From Leisingera sp. ANG-M1 (GTDB lineage Bacteria > Pseudomonadota > Alphaproteobacteria > Rhodobacterales > Rhodobacteraceae), in NCBI RefSeq assembly GCF_000813745.1, contig NZ_JWLC01000008.1, positions 62,001-126,000 on the forward strand: DNA of 64,000 nt, written 5' to 3'. The translations under genes and the position numbers were made by a program. The notes below the pieces were generated by a model. It had not been told where the DNA came from, did no database searches, and saw only the letters and a program-made list of their open reading frames with translations. Position 1 is the stretch's first letter; each line of letters opens with the position of its first letter. Positions 35,433-44,761 of this stretch are shown here, one piece after another.

Positions 35433-36429
35433 GGCTTTTCCTTCCAGCCTGAAGTTTCGTGGACTACGCTTGGCCGACGGATTCTCGTAATCACGTCAAG
35501 AAGTCGAAAACTGAGAAACCGTGATTGAACATTTCTTCAGCGTTGCTCTGAAACCCTGAGCGAGGGTGTCGTGCTATTTCCATTAAGTCTTGTTGTTTTT
35601 GTCGAAAGGAACATTGGCTAAGCAAACCAAAAACGAATAGAGAACTTGTGGATTTCTTTTAACCCCTTGAAACTACGGCAAACTTTCTCGAAATTTTAGC
35701 CGGCCATACAACATTTCGACACCCTGACTTCCCCCGAAACCACATTTGGGGTGCCTCCATAGGTTCATATTGGCCACTTTTTCGATTTCCGTAGTATTCC
35801 TGACCGATATGTATGGGCGACTTGATGCAAGGCCTTATCCGGAAGGTATCAAACCGCTGAAAGTTCGATCAGTGGGGACTCGGTTGTGTTTGCGGATCTT
35901 CGCGCACTCAGTCCGAAGACCCAACTGACTTCTCTTGGAGCACAACCCAACACCTGAAAGAGCTAAGTATTAGCAGCTAAGGCTTTGATATCGAGTTGGG
36001 ATTTCTCTTTCCATGTTTGGGCTTCACAACAGCAGCCTCAAACATGGAAATACGAAATCGTAGCCAAAATGACCCTCGCGATGATGCTCATTAGCAAATT
36101 CAAACCCGTGCAGAAACATCCAGCCTCATACTAAGACGCGCGCTCTGCCAACCACATCAATACGCGCAGCGCCTGTGTAGATGGGCCGGTTCGTTGCGGT
36201 GACGCAATCTGGGCCTTATTAGGAGATTAAACCTTCTTGATCGGCAGCATTTGATGCTGCCCCAGCTCGCTTGTCTTGCAATGCTTAGGTTTGAGAAATA
36301 ACAAAGCAATGGAGTTGGACACGAAAGAATATTCTTGATTTAACAGCAGGATAACGCCGTTGCTCCGGGTGCCAACGGAGTATTTCCGATCAAGTTATGA
36401 GCTGTCCAAGTTTGCAGAGAAGCCACCAA
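35433..36429. other. AT-rich island region without supported genes
   Basis: About one kilobase upstream of the excisionase genes contains only short open frames without ribosome sites or recognisable motifs. It probably holds the promoter for the xis-int unit and that of the DUF2971 gene, and may include decayed cargo. Nothing else is recognised. Confidence 0.5.
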
Positions 36430-37164
36430 ATGTTTATCCCTAAAGAACTGGAAAATAAGTATATTTATAGAGTTGTTGGTTTCCAGAAGTTTCGAAGCAT
36501 GTTCTTTGAAAGAAGGAACACGCTGGTTCGCCCAACCCTTTGGGATGATCCTATGGAAAACCTCTTGCTGTTGAGAGGCTACAAGGATGAAGAAGGGCGG
36601 TTAGGAGAATTTGTTCACAAAGACCGATATTATGCACAGTGTTGGAGCCTTGAATCGAGATCCGACGCAATGTGGAGGGTGTATGCGGGGACGTCCAAGA
36701 CTGAACCAGGCATCCGTATCCGAACGACAGTCGGAAAACTGTTGCGGAGTTTGGCTTCAAAGGTTTCTTTTGCAGCCCATCAACGCTGCCGGGTCGGGAA
36801 AGTCAAATACCTCAGCGATAATGAACTAAACAGTTTTGCCAGAGACCTTTTTAAGGGGCGTGAAACTGACGACGCACTTGCATCAGCATTCTTTGAAACT
36901 TTTCTTGTTAAGAGAAAGCCATTTGAGTGGGAAAACGAGGTTCGCCTGATCTATTTCGATGTCATGGGAAGGTGCGGTGAAGACGTATTTCACTATGATT
37001 GGGATCCAGCAGAAGTGGTCGATCAAATTCTACTCAGCCCTTTCAATTGTGGATCCACCTTTCAATCCTTCAAAGATGAGGTTTGTGCCGAGACAGACTT
37101 CAAAGGAAAAATTCTGCATTCTCGCTTATATGAACCACCAAGAAATTTGCGCCTAAGGTATTGA
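36430..37164 (+). CDS. DUF2971 family protein
   Basis: The product is 244 residues from ATG 36430 (an upstream ATG at 36397 would add 11). The DUF2971 pattern is clear: KYIYRVVGFQKFRSMF, LVRPTLWDDPMENLLLL, YAQCWSLESRSDAMWRVYAG, GIRIRTTVGKLLRSL and FEWENEVRLIYFD. Members are frequent on mobile elements and near phage-defence genes, but the activity is not known to me. The acidic ENEVRL and the tryptophan-rich centre are the most conserved parts. It converges on the DUF4143 gene, with 164 bases between. Confidence 0.82.
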   Translation: MFIPKELENKYIYRVVGFQKFRSMFFERRNTLVRPTLWDDPMENLLLLRGYKDEEGRLGEFVHKDRYYAQCWSLESRSDAMWRVYAGTSKTEPGIRIRTTVGKLLRSLASKVSFAAHQRCRVGKVKYLSDNELNSFARDLFKGRETDDALASAFFETFLVKRKPFEWENEVRLIYFDVMGRCGEDVFHYDWDPAEVVDQILLSPFNCGSTFQSFKDEVCAETDFKGKILHSRLYEPPRNLRLRY

Positions 37165-37328
37165 AGAGGCTAAAAAAGAAAACCGCCCGAGCGAGAAAAA
37201 TCACTCCTTTTTCTTCTCTTATCTACGGAATACGTCAACTTTCAGCGTCTGCAGCTCAATCCTACACTCAGGCGCGATTCCCTGTATTTTTCGTAGCTTT
37301 TAGTAGCAATGGCGCAGAGTGAGATCCG

Positions 37329-38567
37329 CTATGATCCTTTTGCGGAACCGAGGGAGGTCAGTTTCTTCAAGGCTGAAATAAGTGAAAGTCTCGGGACGTC
37401 ATGCCCATTCTCGTCGGCCATTCCTGAGTGCACCACCAGCCTGGTTGTTGCTTTGATGCGGTCGCAACCTTCATGAAAGCCCTTTTTGGGCCCCTTATTG
37501 ATATTGGTCTTGAACTCAATTGCTGTGGTATTCGAGTCAAAGTCGGTCAACACGAGGTCAATTTCATTTTTTTTGTCATCTCGGTAGATTGCAGGCGTAA
37601 CGCCTTTACCTGCGGCATTTACAATTGCCTCGATAGCAAAACTCTCCCAGCTGTGCCCGATCGCCTTGTGGTCCAATAACTGCCTTTTAGTAATGATTCC
37701 GAGAGCAGCGTGTAACAGGCCGCTATCGCGCACGTAGTAAACTGGCATAGAGTTCAAGCTTTCATTGCTTTTCGCAGGCCAGTTGGGAAGGTGACGTATA
37801 AGTCCTATCCGCACCAAAACATCAAGAGATCTTCGTATGCTGTCTTTCTTAACCGAGAGCTTATTGGCGCAGTTGGCATCATCAAACTGCTCTCCGTTGT
37901 TGTTCGCTATCCATTGAAATACGTCGGGTAGCCGATCACTCGCATCCACTCCCCAACATCTGTAGTCGCGAGCTAATAGCGCAGCCAAGTAATCTTGGCG
38001 CCATTCGAAACTCGCGTTGTCGCCGTCCGCTTGCAAGCTTTCAGGCAATCCTCCACGTAACCAAAGTTCAGTATGATCCCATGCAGATGAGTTGGTGGGC
38101 TGCGCTTGAGGTGATGCAGAGGAACTGGGTCCTTGCGCTGTGTGAAGTGGTTTGCTCTCACTGAAGTGCTCCATCAACTGGATGGGAGGCAATTCGATGT
38201 CGGAGGTAATACCAATCATGGATCCCTCAATAGCCCGTTCAGATTGTATGTCGTTGGCAATAAGAACAAACTTTTGCTCAGGTCTTGGTTGTTCCTGAGA
38301 TTTTCGAACTACATCTGTGACCTTTTGAGTATGCTGGATTTGGATCATGTCCACAATCAAGGCGCGTCCCTGATGCATCTGTTCAATTGAACTTTCCTCA
38401 AGATCGCACAATTCGGAGCCTGATATCTTGATAAAGCCATGCGGATACGTTTGGACTATGGACTGAGCAAGCATGGTTCGTCCTGCTCTGGGTAGAGCCT
38501 TCAATACCAAAACTCTTCTTTGGTCCAACTTGTCCAAGAGAGCTTTCTGAGTGGAGCGGACAATCAC
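37329..38567 (-). CDS. DUF4143-type AAA ATPase with degenerate P-loop
   Basis: The product is 412 residues. The N-terminal ATPase domain has a P-loop position reading A24-L-P-R-A-G-R30-T31, where the family normally has G-x-x-x-x-G-K-T; the first Gly and the Lys are lost. Walker B is RALIVDM (Asp73). The DUF4143 region follows (LWLRGGLPESL, WRQDYLAALLARDYR, winged-helix KKDSIRRSLDVLVRIGLI, VYYVRDSGLLHAALGI). A PD-(D/E)XK-like motif ends it: E335-I-D337 and E351-F-K353. ATG 38567 overlaps the stop of the STAND gene by four bases, so the two products are made together. It may be a partner or regulator of that protein rather than an active ATPase. Confidence 0.85.
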   Translation of the reverse strand: MIVRSTQKALLDKLDQRRVLVLKALPRAGRTMLAQSIVQTYPHGFIKISGSELCDLEESSIEQMHQGRALIVDMIQIQHTQKVTDVVRKSQEQPRPEQKFVLIANDIQSERAIEGSMIGITSDIELPPIQLMEHFSESKPLHTAQGPSSSASPQAQPTNSSAWDHTELWLRGGLPESLQADGDNASFEWRQDYLAALLARDYRCWGVDASDRLPDVFQWIANNNGEQFDDANCANKLSVKKDSIRRSLDVLVRIGLIRHLPNWPAKSNESLNSMPVYYVRDSGLLHAALGIITKRQLLDHKAIGHSWESFAIEAIVNAAGKGVTPAIYRDDKKNEIDLVLTDFDSNTTAIEFKTNINKGPKKGFHEGCDRIKATTRLVVHSGMADENGHDVPRLSLISALKKLTSLGSAKGS

Positions 38568-41500
38568 TTTTTAAGCGGCCTGTCCAAGTCGATGACGAAG
38601 ATTTCAATCCGACCTTGCGTTGCTGCCTTGCTTCTCTTGACAAGTGCACTGCGAAGCTCGCTCGCAGTTTTGGGGAGCTCCTTGTTTCGGCCTGGGGACT
38701 GCAACTTTTTATTGTCAGGAACGTTCACTCCAAACCAAAATACGAGGAATATACCTCGATGCTCAGCCCTCCAATCATTGCTATACAAACGATCCAGCTG
38801 GTCGTCGGCTGCTGACCAGAGGTCACTATGCCATTGCCCCTTTATCTCAATAGGAAGCATGTAGCTGCCGACTGAACACTTGATGTCGACGCGTTTGTCA
38901 TCTGCGAGATGGCCTTCTGGCTCACACAAAATACCAGAGGGGAATTCCCCCAGAATTTTCAAAAGCGTATCGCGGCATTTTTCTTCATCTTTTGGAATCC
39001 CTTCCCAAAAGAAGTCTTGATACCAGTCTACTGGATGTGAGCGGATCTTATTCTGAGCCACCCTCAATTCTTCGATCATAACCGCCTGGAGCTGCTCCGT
39101 TGAATTGGGTGGGGCATCTCTGAGCACCGATGCAATTTCTTTCAGCTTCGGCGGTGAATACTTTTCCTCGACAATCTTTTGGGCTTGCTCCCAGAAAGTA
39201 GTTTTCAAGGAGCGCGTGTATCCATCGCTTGGGGCCTCAATCAGTAAGGATAATTCTTCAATAGCCAACGGAGATGTGAGATTGCCAAGTCGTCTGATCA
39301 GGGAATGGAGGAACTCGGCTGCATCCCACGGGTTGTTATCGCCTACAGAAGAGCCAGTTGGTTGTGAAACATTGGTCCAGTGCGACCTGAAAGTTCTTAT
39401 TATCCAGGCCAGCTGTTTAGGGCCAAGAGCGACAGGTTGTGCTTCACCATGGCGAGGGGCAATGCGTGAACGCAAATTCCACAAAAATTCTGGATCGTTG
39501 CCGCGCTCCTTGGTGAGCGTTTCATGTTCAGCTTCGAAGTTCACGATGAAGGAGATTGCATCCCAATCGCTTCTTCGTTCTGGCGCAAGGGTCTTTTCTT
39601 GCCTGTAAGCGATTGAGATGTTTCGCACAAATTCAGTTTCTTCGCACGAAATGGCATAGCCTACCAAGTCCATCTCGGCACTGAGCGACATATCGGGAAA
39701 GCGCTCGAGCCACTCTTTCACCAATGGAAGAATGAGCTCCTGGTTTTTCACTTGGCGAACAAATTCGTAAATACCGTCAACAAGGGTTCGGCCCGCGGCC
39801 AGCTGAGGTTCGATCCGTAGGCGCCAATACCTTGACCGTAGCCCATGGCGCGTCTCGACAACACGATCCAGTTCTTCCCGAACGTGCTCCAAACCTGCGT
39901 GGTTCAAGATGTGGTGAAAGTCGACTTCCAGAAGGATCGCGAGAAGTCGATCATCTGGAAGTTCATCGAGCGATATATTGTTGCGAACTCTTTCGGCGGT
40001 GGCCGCGATAAAAATCTCTGCTGCCGGCCAGTTCTTGCTTTCAGCGTAAGACTCAGCAACCTCATTGGCTGAGGGCTTTGCGTTATTATCAAGTAGAAAC
40101 GCCTCAAACCCTTGAAAAGCTGCCTGTTGCAACTCAGAGCCCAACCATTCTTCTATTCTCTGGTGTGCGGGAAGGTTGTCGCCCATATCTGAGAAGCGGT
40201 TCAGGTAGGCTTGGGCAGGACCAATGACTGATCCGTAGTGACCTCTCCGAAGGTCTTCAATGTGAGCACGGTAGTCAGCCCGGTGTGCTTCCCATTTCTT
40301 TTGTTTTTCAGAAGCTCGTTCGCGATCACGCTCCTCTTGTTTTTTTTGCCATTCCGGGACTTCAGGGTTGGCCAGTTTTTCGAGGAAATCTGTGTCATTT
40401 TGGTTTTGCGCAAACGGTTTAGCTGCCGCCCGCGCCTTCGCTCCACGACGTGCATCGTGAGGGCAAAGTTGAACTATGTCTTTCCACCGATCTTCGGCGG
40501 TTTCCTCAGGTGGTTTCAGGCATTGTAGAAGCTCTACAACGTCCTCTTCATCCGGGAGAAGCCCTGGCAACTGGTCGTTTAGACGCCATGCTTTCATCCA
40601 AATTGTTTTCTCGCCGGGCTCTTCCAGCAACGCGATTCTCTGAATCGCTCTTCGCGCTTTAACGTGGTCTTGCAGCCACTGGGAGATTGTTCGCTGTGCG
40701 TCTTCGCGAAAACCTCGGTGTTCACCAACGCAAGAAAGCCAACGCCAAAGTTTTATTGGATCGGTTTGCTTGAGAGCGAGACGTCTTTTGGTCAGAGAAT
40801 ATACAACATTGATTACATCCGAAATCTCGAAACGATCGGAATCGTCGCTAATTAGAGTGAGCAGGTAGTCGGCTAAAATGTCGAGAACCGGTTCGATGCG
40901 GTCGTCTGGGAGCTTCGTTTCGAAGCCCCAAAGCACACCGCCGACTCGTGTCTTCTTATTCTGAGGGAACTCGCAAATACTCAACCCTCCGAAGGCGACG
41001 ACCAATTGCACAAGCTGTTCATTGGAGAGGTCGGCAAATTCAACCCTTGGTAAAAGCTCTATTGCGATACGCAGTGAGTTTTCGTCTGCCAAGTCGTGCA
41101 ACTTCGAAAAAATGCTCCGCCACTCGATCTTGGCCTCAGTCAGAGCTGCGAGTGCATCTCCCGCTCGACGCCTTTCAATGAAAGTGGTGTCGGGATCCAG
41201 AAGCAACTCCAGAAGCGTTCCCGACAGAGATCGAGCGACTGGTGAGGTGGAAATTGCATTTAGGAGGAGGACTCTCAGGGAAATTGGAGTGCTCGCCGAA
41301 ACAATCAACTCCCTGATTTCCTGTATCAATTCGGGTTTTGCGATGCCCCGCAAAGCGTGGTTCGTTTCGAAGTCATAGTAGCGCGGATTGCTTTCGCCAA
41401 ACTTGAAAAGCGACAGCAACAGCGCGCGAGCTTGCTGCTCAGAAAAATTTGCCGTGTCGCCGTATTCTATTACCCCTAACGGATCAGCATCTATTACTTC

Positions 41501-42583
41501 AATCGCAAGCTTTGAGTCTCGCACGAGCCAAGCATGAACACCTCTCAAGCTTGCTGGAACAAGCCCATGAACATGGAAGAGTTTTAGGAGGCGCCGGCTC
41601 TTTCGGTTTGTGTCGGCTTGATTGGCCAGCCACTTGGCAGCAAGAAATTCTCCAACACTCCTATGAGAGTAATTGAAGCGTTCAGAGCATCCTTCGACGT
41701 TGCTGGAAAACAATCGGCTTCCAAGAACGGCTTCAAGTTCTTCAGTTGCGACAAGTTCCCCAACCTCCGCCAGCGTGAGGTCGTCCTCTTCGGCATTTAG
41801 GTCAGACAAACGAGAAAGAGCTCTTTTCCCGGTCAATAGAAGCGATGCGAACACGCCTCCTGCCGCGTTAAGGGCTCGATCCTCGCTCAGTTTGGCAAGC
41901 GACGTCTCTGACTTCTTTGGGTTATGTTCTGCCCAAAGCTGACGAATAGACAAATCGAAAAGTTCGCCACGCGAAGTCGGTAGCTCGCTTAGATTAGCTA
42001 CTGCTCTAATGAGGTTTAGAGTTTGCGGATTGCCAAAAAGCTCTTCAAGCCCGTTAGCTTCGAAGTGCGTTAGAACTTCCCCAGCTCGATCCTCACCCAT
42101 GTCCTGAGACAAGAGAGATAGTGCTTCTGGGCGTTCAATTGGGTTTAGGAAAAGCTCGAGTGGTTCAGTTCCGTAGATGTCCGCGATTGACTGCCTATTC
42201 GTGGCACTTCTCCAGTCTGCTGCTCTACAAGCAAGAATGAAGTGAGATGCTCCCCCGATCTCCAGTGCAGCCAGGACCTCATCAACTGAGCCACCTTCAA
42301 GTTGGGTGGAAAGTTCATCAAGGGCATCGACCACTACTGTCGCAGCGCCACCAATCAGATTTTCGGGTGCGCGCGAGCGCACGAGACGTCTGGCGCTGAC
42401 AAATGTATGCCCGGCTTCCTCCGAAATCTGTCTGAGCAGGGTGGTTTTACCCATGCCGGCTTCGCCAAGGATAACCAGGGGTTCGGTCACACTGGTAAGA
42501 TTGGGTTGTGTCAGCTCGATCCGCTGCCCGAGATTGTCTACACCGGAAAGGGTGCGAGAGATTATTTTTTCTATTGTATCCAT
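38564..42583 (-). CDS. STAND/NACHT-like NTPase with C-terminal PD-(D/E)XK-like nuclease
   Basis: The product is 1339 residues. The N-terminal NTPase has Walker A G40-EAGMGK46-T, Walker B TVVVDALDEL (82-91), sensor ILACR (116-120) and the winged-helix mark FNYSHRSVGEFLAAKWL, as in NACHT-type STAND proteins. A long helical-repeat body (about 330-1200) follows, with a charged coiled coil near 745-775 (QKKQEERDRERASEKQKKW). The last 120 residues carry D1233 (KRVDIKC), E1246-I-K1248 (LPIEIKGQW) and AADDQLDRLY, a PD-(D/E)XK-like set. Known Avs-type sensors carry the nuclease at the N-terminus, so this order is reversed. A TAG lies directly before the ATG, fixing the start; no clear ribosome site is seen. 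The DUF4143 gene is coupled behind it. Confidence 0.85.
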   Translation of the reverse strand: MDTIEKIISRTLSGVDNLGQRIELTQPNLTSVTEPLVILGEAGMGKTTLLRQISEEAGHTFVSARRLVRSRAPENLIGGAATVVVDALDELSTQLEGGSVDEVLAALEIGGASHFILACRAADWRSATNRQSIADIYGTEPLELFLNPIERPEALSLLSQDMGEDRAGEVLTHFEANGLEELFGNPQTLNLIRAVANLSELPTSRGELFDLSIRQLWAEHNPKKSETSLAKLSEDRALNAAGGVFASLLLTGKRALSRLSDLNAEEDDLTLAEVGELVATEELEAVLGSRLFSSNVEGCSERFNYSHRSVGEFLAAKWLANQADTNRKSRRLLKLFHVHGLVPASLRGVHAWLVRDSKLAIEVIDADPLGVIEYGDTANFSEQQARALLLSLFKFGESNPRYYDFETNHALRGIAKPELIQEIRELIVSASTPISLRVLLLNAISTSPVARSLSGTLLELLLDPDTTFIERRRAGDALAALTEAKIEWRSIFSKLHDLADENSLRIAIELLPRVEFADLSNEQLVQLVVAFGGLSICEFPQNKKTRVGGVLWGFETKLPDDRIEPVLDILADYLLTLISDDSDRFEISDVINVVYSLTKRRLALKQTDPIKLWRWLSCVGEHRGFREDAQRTISQWLQDHVKARRAIQRIALLEEPGEKTIWMKAWRLNDQLPGLLPDEEDVVELLQCLKPPEETAEDRWKDIVQLCPHDARRGAKARAAAKPFAQNQNDTDFLEKLANPEVPEWQKKQEERDRERASEKQKKWEAHRADYRAHIEDLRRGHYGSVIGPAQAYLNRFSDMGDNLPAHQRIEEWLGSELQQAAFQGFEAFLLDNNAKPSANEVAESYAESKNWPAAEIFIAATAERVRNNISLDELPDDRLLAILLEVDFHHILNHAGLEHVREELDRVVETRHGLRSRYWRLRIEPQLAAGRTLVDGIYEFVRQVKNQELILPLVKEWLERFPDMSLSAEMDLVGYAISCEETEFVRNISIAYRQEKTLAPERRSDWDAISFIVNFEAEHETLTKERGNDPEFLWNLRSRIAPRHGEAQPVALGPKQLAWIIRTFRSHWTNVSQPTGSSVGDNNPWDAAEFLHSLIRRLGNLTSPLAIEELSLLIEAPSDGYTRSLKTTFWEQAQKIVEEKYSPPKLKEIASVLRDAPPNSTEQLQAVMIEELRVAQNKIRSHPVDWYQDFFWEGIPKDEEKCRDTLLKILGEFPSGILCEPEGHLADDKRVDIKCSVGSYMLPIEIKGQWHSDLWSAADDQLDRLYSNDWRAEHRGIFLVFWFGVNVPDNKKLQSPGRNKELPKTASELRSALVKRSKAATQGRIEIFVIDLDRPLKK

Positions 42584-42800
42584 CTATGGGCATACTGGTT
42601 GGAAATTGTGCGGATGCAAGCCAAATCTGGTTGCCAAACAACCGAAGTTCCCAACGTCTGCCTTCGCGCGTAGTCTTTGAATTCGAAAGGAAATCTTCGC
42701 AACCAAGATAGCGTTCCCATCTTGTGGGCTGCAAGTAAGGGGGGAGACCGTTGGAGTTGAACCTCGGAACTTTTTGTTTTGGGTTTTAAGCGATGACCCA

Positions 42801-43229
42801 ATGTCCTTTTTAGTCAAAGGGCAAAGGAATCGAAGATTGTATCAGGCCAACATAAAAGAACATGTTAGACACACTATCGCACAAGGAACTCTCCTATTTG
42901 ATCAACGAGGGGCATCTGTTTGGTTCAAGATCGTCTCGCCGGATTGCGAGGTCATTGGTCCTCTAAATGTAAGATCAGATTGGGCAGGGCGCACGCCTGG
43001 GGTAATGCCGGTTGTTCAACGTGTTGGCCTGGCGTCTGGAGAGTGCATTTCTTTGGCATTCGTGTTGGAGAATTCCGAAGTTAGTGAATGTTGGTATTCA
43101 GCCTTGCGAGAGAGGTTGTTACCGGCGAAAATTTTTGAGTTTTGTGAAGACAACGGCTGGTCAATCACGTCGTTCAAGTCCAAGCCCAAGAAGGTATTCC
43201 ACGAGGAAGTTGTAGGGTGTTGTGATTGA
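42801..43229 (+). CDS. Unknown island protein divergent from the STAND operon
   Basis: The product is 142 residues from ATG 42801, with no signal peptide or membrane segment and no family I recognise. It has a mixed alpha/beta look (SVWFKIVSPDCEVIGPLNV, ECISLAFVLENSEVSECWY) and ends with KVFHEEVVGCCD. It starts 218 bases from the STAND gene in the opposite direction, so it could be a regulator or a third component of that system, or an unrelated cargo gene. The ribosome site is weak. Confidence 0.55.
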   Translation: MSFLVKGQRNRRLYQANIKEHVRHTIAQGTLLFDQRGASVWFKIVSPDCEVIGPLNVRSDWAGRTPGVMPVVQRVGLASGECISLAFVLENSEVSECWYSALRERLLPAKIFEFCEDNGWSITSFKSKPKKVFHEEVVGCCD

Positions 43230-43513
43230 CACACCTTCCGACCAGAAGGCACTCCGGATTTTGTCGATCTGGGTGCGGATAGCAACTGTCAGCATGGTTT
43301 CTCAATCCTTCGAGTTTTTCTTTGCGGTCAGACTATTGACCATGGGAAATTTCCGTAATCTGGGAATGCGGCGAAGGTGGCAGAAATGGTGGCGAACAGG
43401 CTGCCATCCACGGTTCCAAGGCAAAGTTGACAGAGGTTTTTTCCTTCTCGCGGGCCGCAAAACTGCAGCGGCCCAACGATGTAATGCTAAGAAAATTTCC
43501 GAGTGCAAACGCC

Positions 43514-43921
43514 TCAATTTCCGCTTGGCTCTAAGGAGCTCGCCCATCTGCGCGCATTTGACATATCGCGCAGGGCGCGATTGGCGGAAGTGAGGCATTT
43601 GATGCAGACAACAGCGCGCCGCATCAGTTCCAGATTGCGGTCGAAAATAACGTCTTCGTCGGTGTAGCATTCGAACGCTCGGTCACCATAGCCGGGCCTC
43701 ATCGCATTCATCTCAGTTCGAAGAATTTCGCCAATCTGATCAACCGTGATCAGATCTGATTTCCCCAGAATATCGCCATTCTTCAGCTTCCCCAGAAGGC
43801 TTCGGTAAGAGAGATCGAATGATGGCTTGATCGGAATCTCCAGCAGTTCGATGGCCTTGACGAAATCATGGCCTGTCACGAGGCAATGATATGCCATTTC
43901 TTCGATTTTATCGCGGGACAT
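43514..43921 (-). CDS. Unknown small protein B of a two-gene island unit
   Basis: The product is 135 residues, largely helical, beginning MSRDKIEEMAYHCLVTGHDF. It contains two cysteines in AVVCIKCLTS. AGGAG lies nine bases before the ATG, good support for a real gene. It follows the gene at 44018-44395 by 96 bases on the same strand. GC is higher than in the rest of the island. No family is recognised. The 284 bases between it and the gene at 42801-43229 hold nothing I can support. Confidence 0.65.
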   Translation of the reverse strand: MSRDKIEEMAYHCLVTGHDFVKAIELLEIPIKPSFDLSYRSLLGKLKNGDILGKSDLITVDQIGEILRTEMNAMRPGYGDRAFECYTDEDVIFDRNLELMRRAVVCIKCLTSANRALRDMSNARRWASSLEPSGN

Positions 43922-44017
43922 AGGTGGTCTCCTTTTACTGCCCGATTATGGTGAACCCAGCAGGAGGCTGAATTCTCAAGCGGTCGGCTTTTGGGAACAC
44001 CGACCGGGAACACTGCC

Positions 44018-44395
44018 TTAGGCAGCAAGGAGATAGTCAGAGAGCGGCTGTCCCGGGTCGCAGTCGATGCGATACAGAAGGTCAGTCAGAGCCTCCGTCA
44101 GGAGGCAAATCTCCTCGACATACGGATCGCTTGGATCCAGATCTGCGAAGTATGCCGCCTCGATGCGGTTTTCGTCGTGAACATAGTAGAGAGAAAGCAG
44201 CTTGTGCAGTTCGACGATGCCACGCTGTAGTCGCCGCGAAATCGCATTTGCACTGCGGATTTCATCGAGCAGGGATTGGGTGCGTTTCAGCGCGAACTGA
44301 CCGGCCAGGACGAGCGATGCGCTCTGCAACGCTTGATCGTGCTGATAGGTGAAGCTCTGGATTTCACGGAGCGGGTTCAGGGGAAAAATGCACAT
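44018..44395 (-). CDS. Unknown small protein A of a two-gene island unit
   Basis: The product is 125 residues and almost wholly helical (QSASLVLAGQFALKRTQSLL, ISRRLQRGIVELHKLLSLYY, VEEICLLTEALTDLLYRI). GGAGG sits seven bases before the ATG, a strong ribosome site. No family is recognised. With the next gene it forms a small operon close to the right att end. Confidence 0.65.
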   Translation of the reverse strand: MCIFPLNPLREIQSFTYQHDQALQSASLVLAGQFALKRTQSLLDEIRSANAISRRLQRGIVELHKLLSLYYVHDENRIEAAYFADLDPSDPYVEEICLLTEALTDLLYRIDCDPGQPLSDYLLAA

Positions 44396-44724
44396 GGGAA
44401 TCCTCCTGTGCTATGCCAACCAAACTGACTTGACTGGCTTCAAGAGCGCCTTGCTTCTCCCTTCTGGCGCTTGGTTTTGATGTGATCATGTTTTGAGGTT
44501 TTCGTGGGGTTCACAATGGCGCCCCTGAAAACCGCAAACCTGATCATGTGACCTTGATCTTTTCGACACTCTGAGAACAGAAGCGCAGAGGGGGTGGAAT
44601 TTTTCTTATGTGGTGCGGTCTATTTTGCGATTTGACGCATTTGACCCCAGTTGCCGAAATCTGTCTGGTTCGTGGAACCAATGAGCAAAAGATACGAGCG
44701 GCTATTTTGGGGTTTAGCTCATAC
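44396..44724. other. Right end of the island, non-coding
   Basis: No gene is supported. TGATCATG occurs twice (about 44481 and 44539), possibly regulatory for the small operon on the left. The 32-base subterminal repeat lies at 44666-44697. Confidence 0.5.
44666..44697 (+). repeat. Right copy of 32-base subterminal repeat (possible integrase arm site)
   Basis: It begins TGGTTC, contains GGTTCGTGGAACC and ends AAAAGATACGA, matching the left copy at 26 of 32 positions in direct orientation. It lies about 65 bases inside the right att repeat. In the excised circle the two copies would flank the core site on both sides. Confidence 0.6.
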
Positions 44725-44760
44725 AAAAAAGCCCTCAAGTCAGAGACTTAAGGGCTTTTT
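44725..44760 (-). terminator. Terminator behind the right tRNA-Asn
   Basis: AGCCCTCAAGTC and GACTTAAGGGCT pair with one G-T type mismatch, flanked by A and T runs. It is a close relative of the terminator at 32819-32856, which means the incoming element brought its own tRNA end and terminator. Confidence 0.85.
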
Positions 44761-44761
44761 A

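Noticed and set aside
35746-35928. 60-codon frame in the island's non-coding region
   Set aside because: No ribosome site or motif; not distinguishable from chance.
43222-43593. Plus-strand frame of 123 codons in the island
   Set aside because: No ribosome site, odd composition, and it overlaps a better-supported minus-strand gene.
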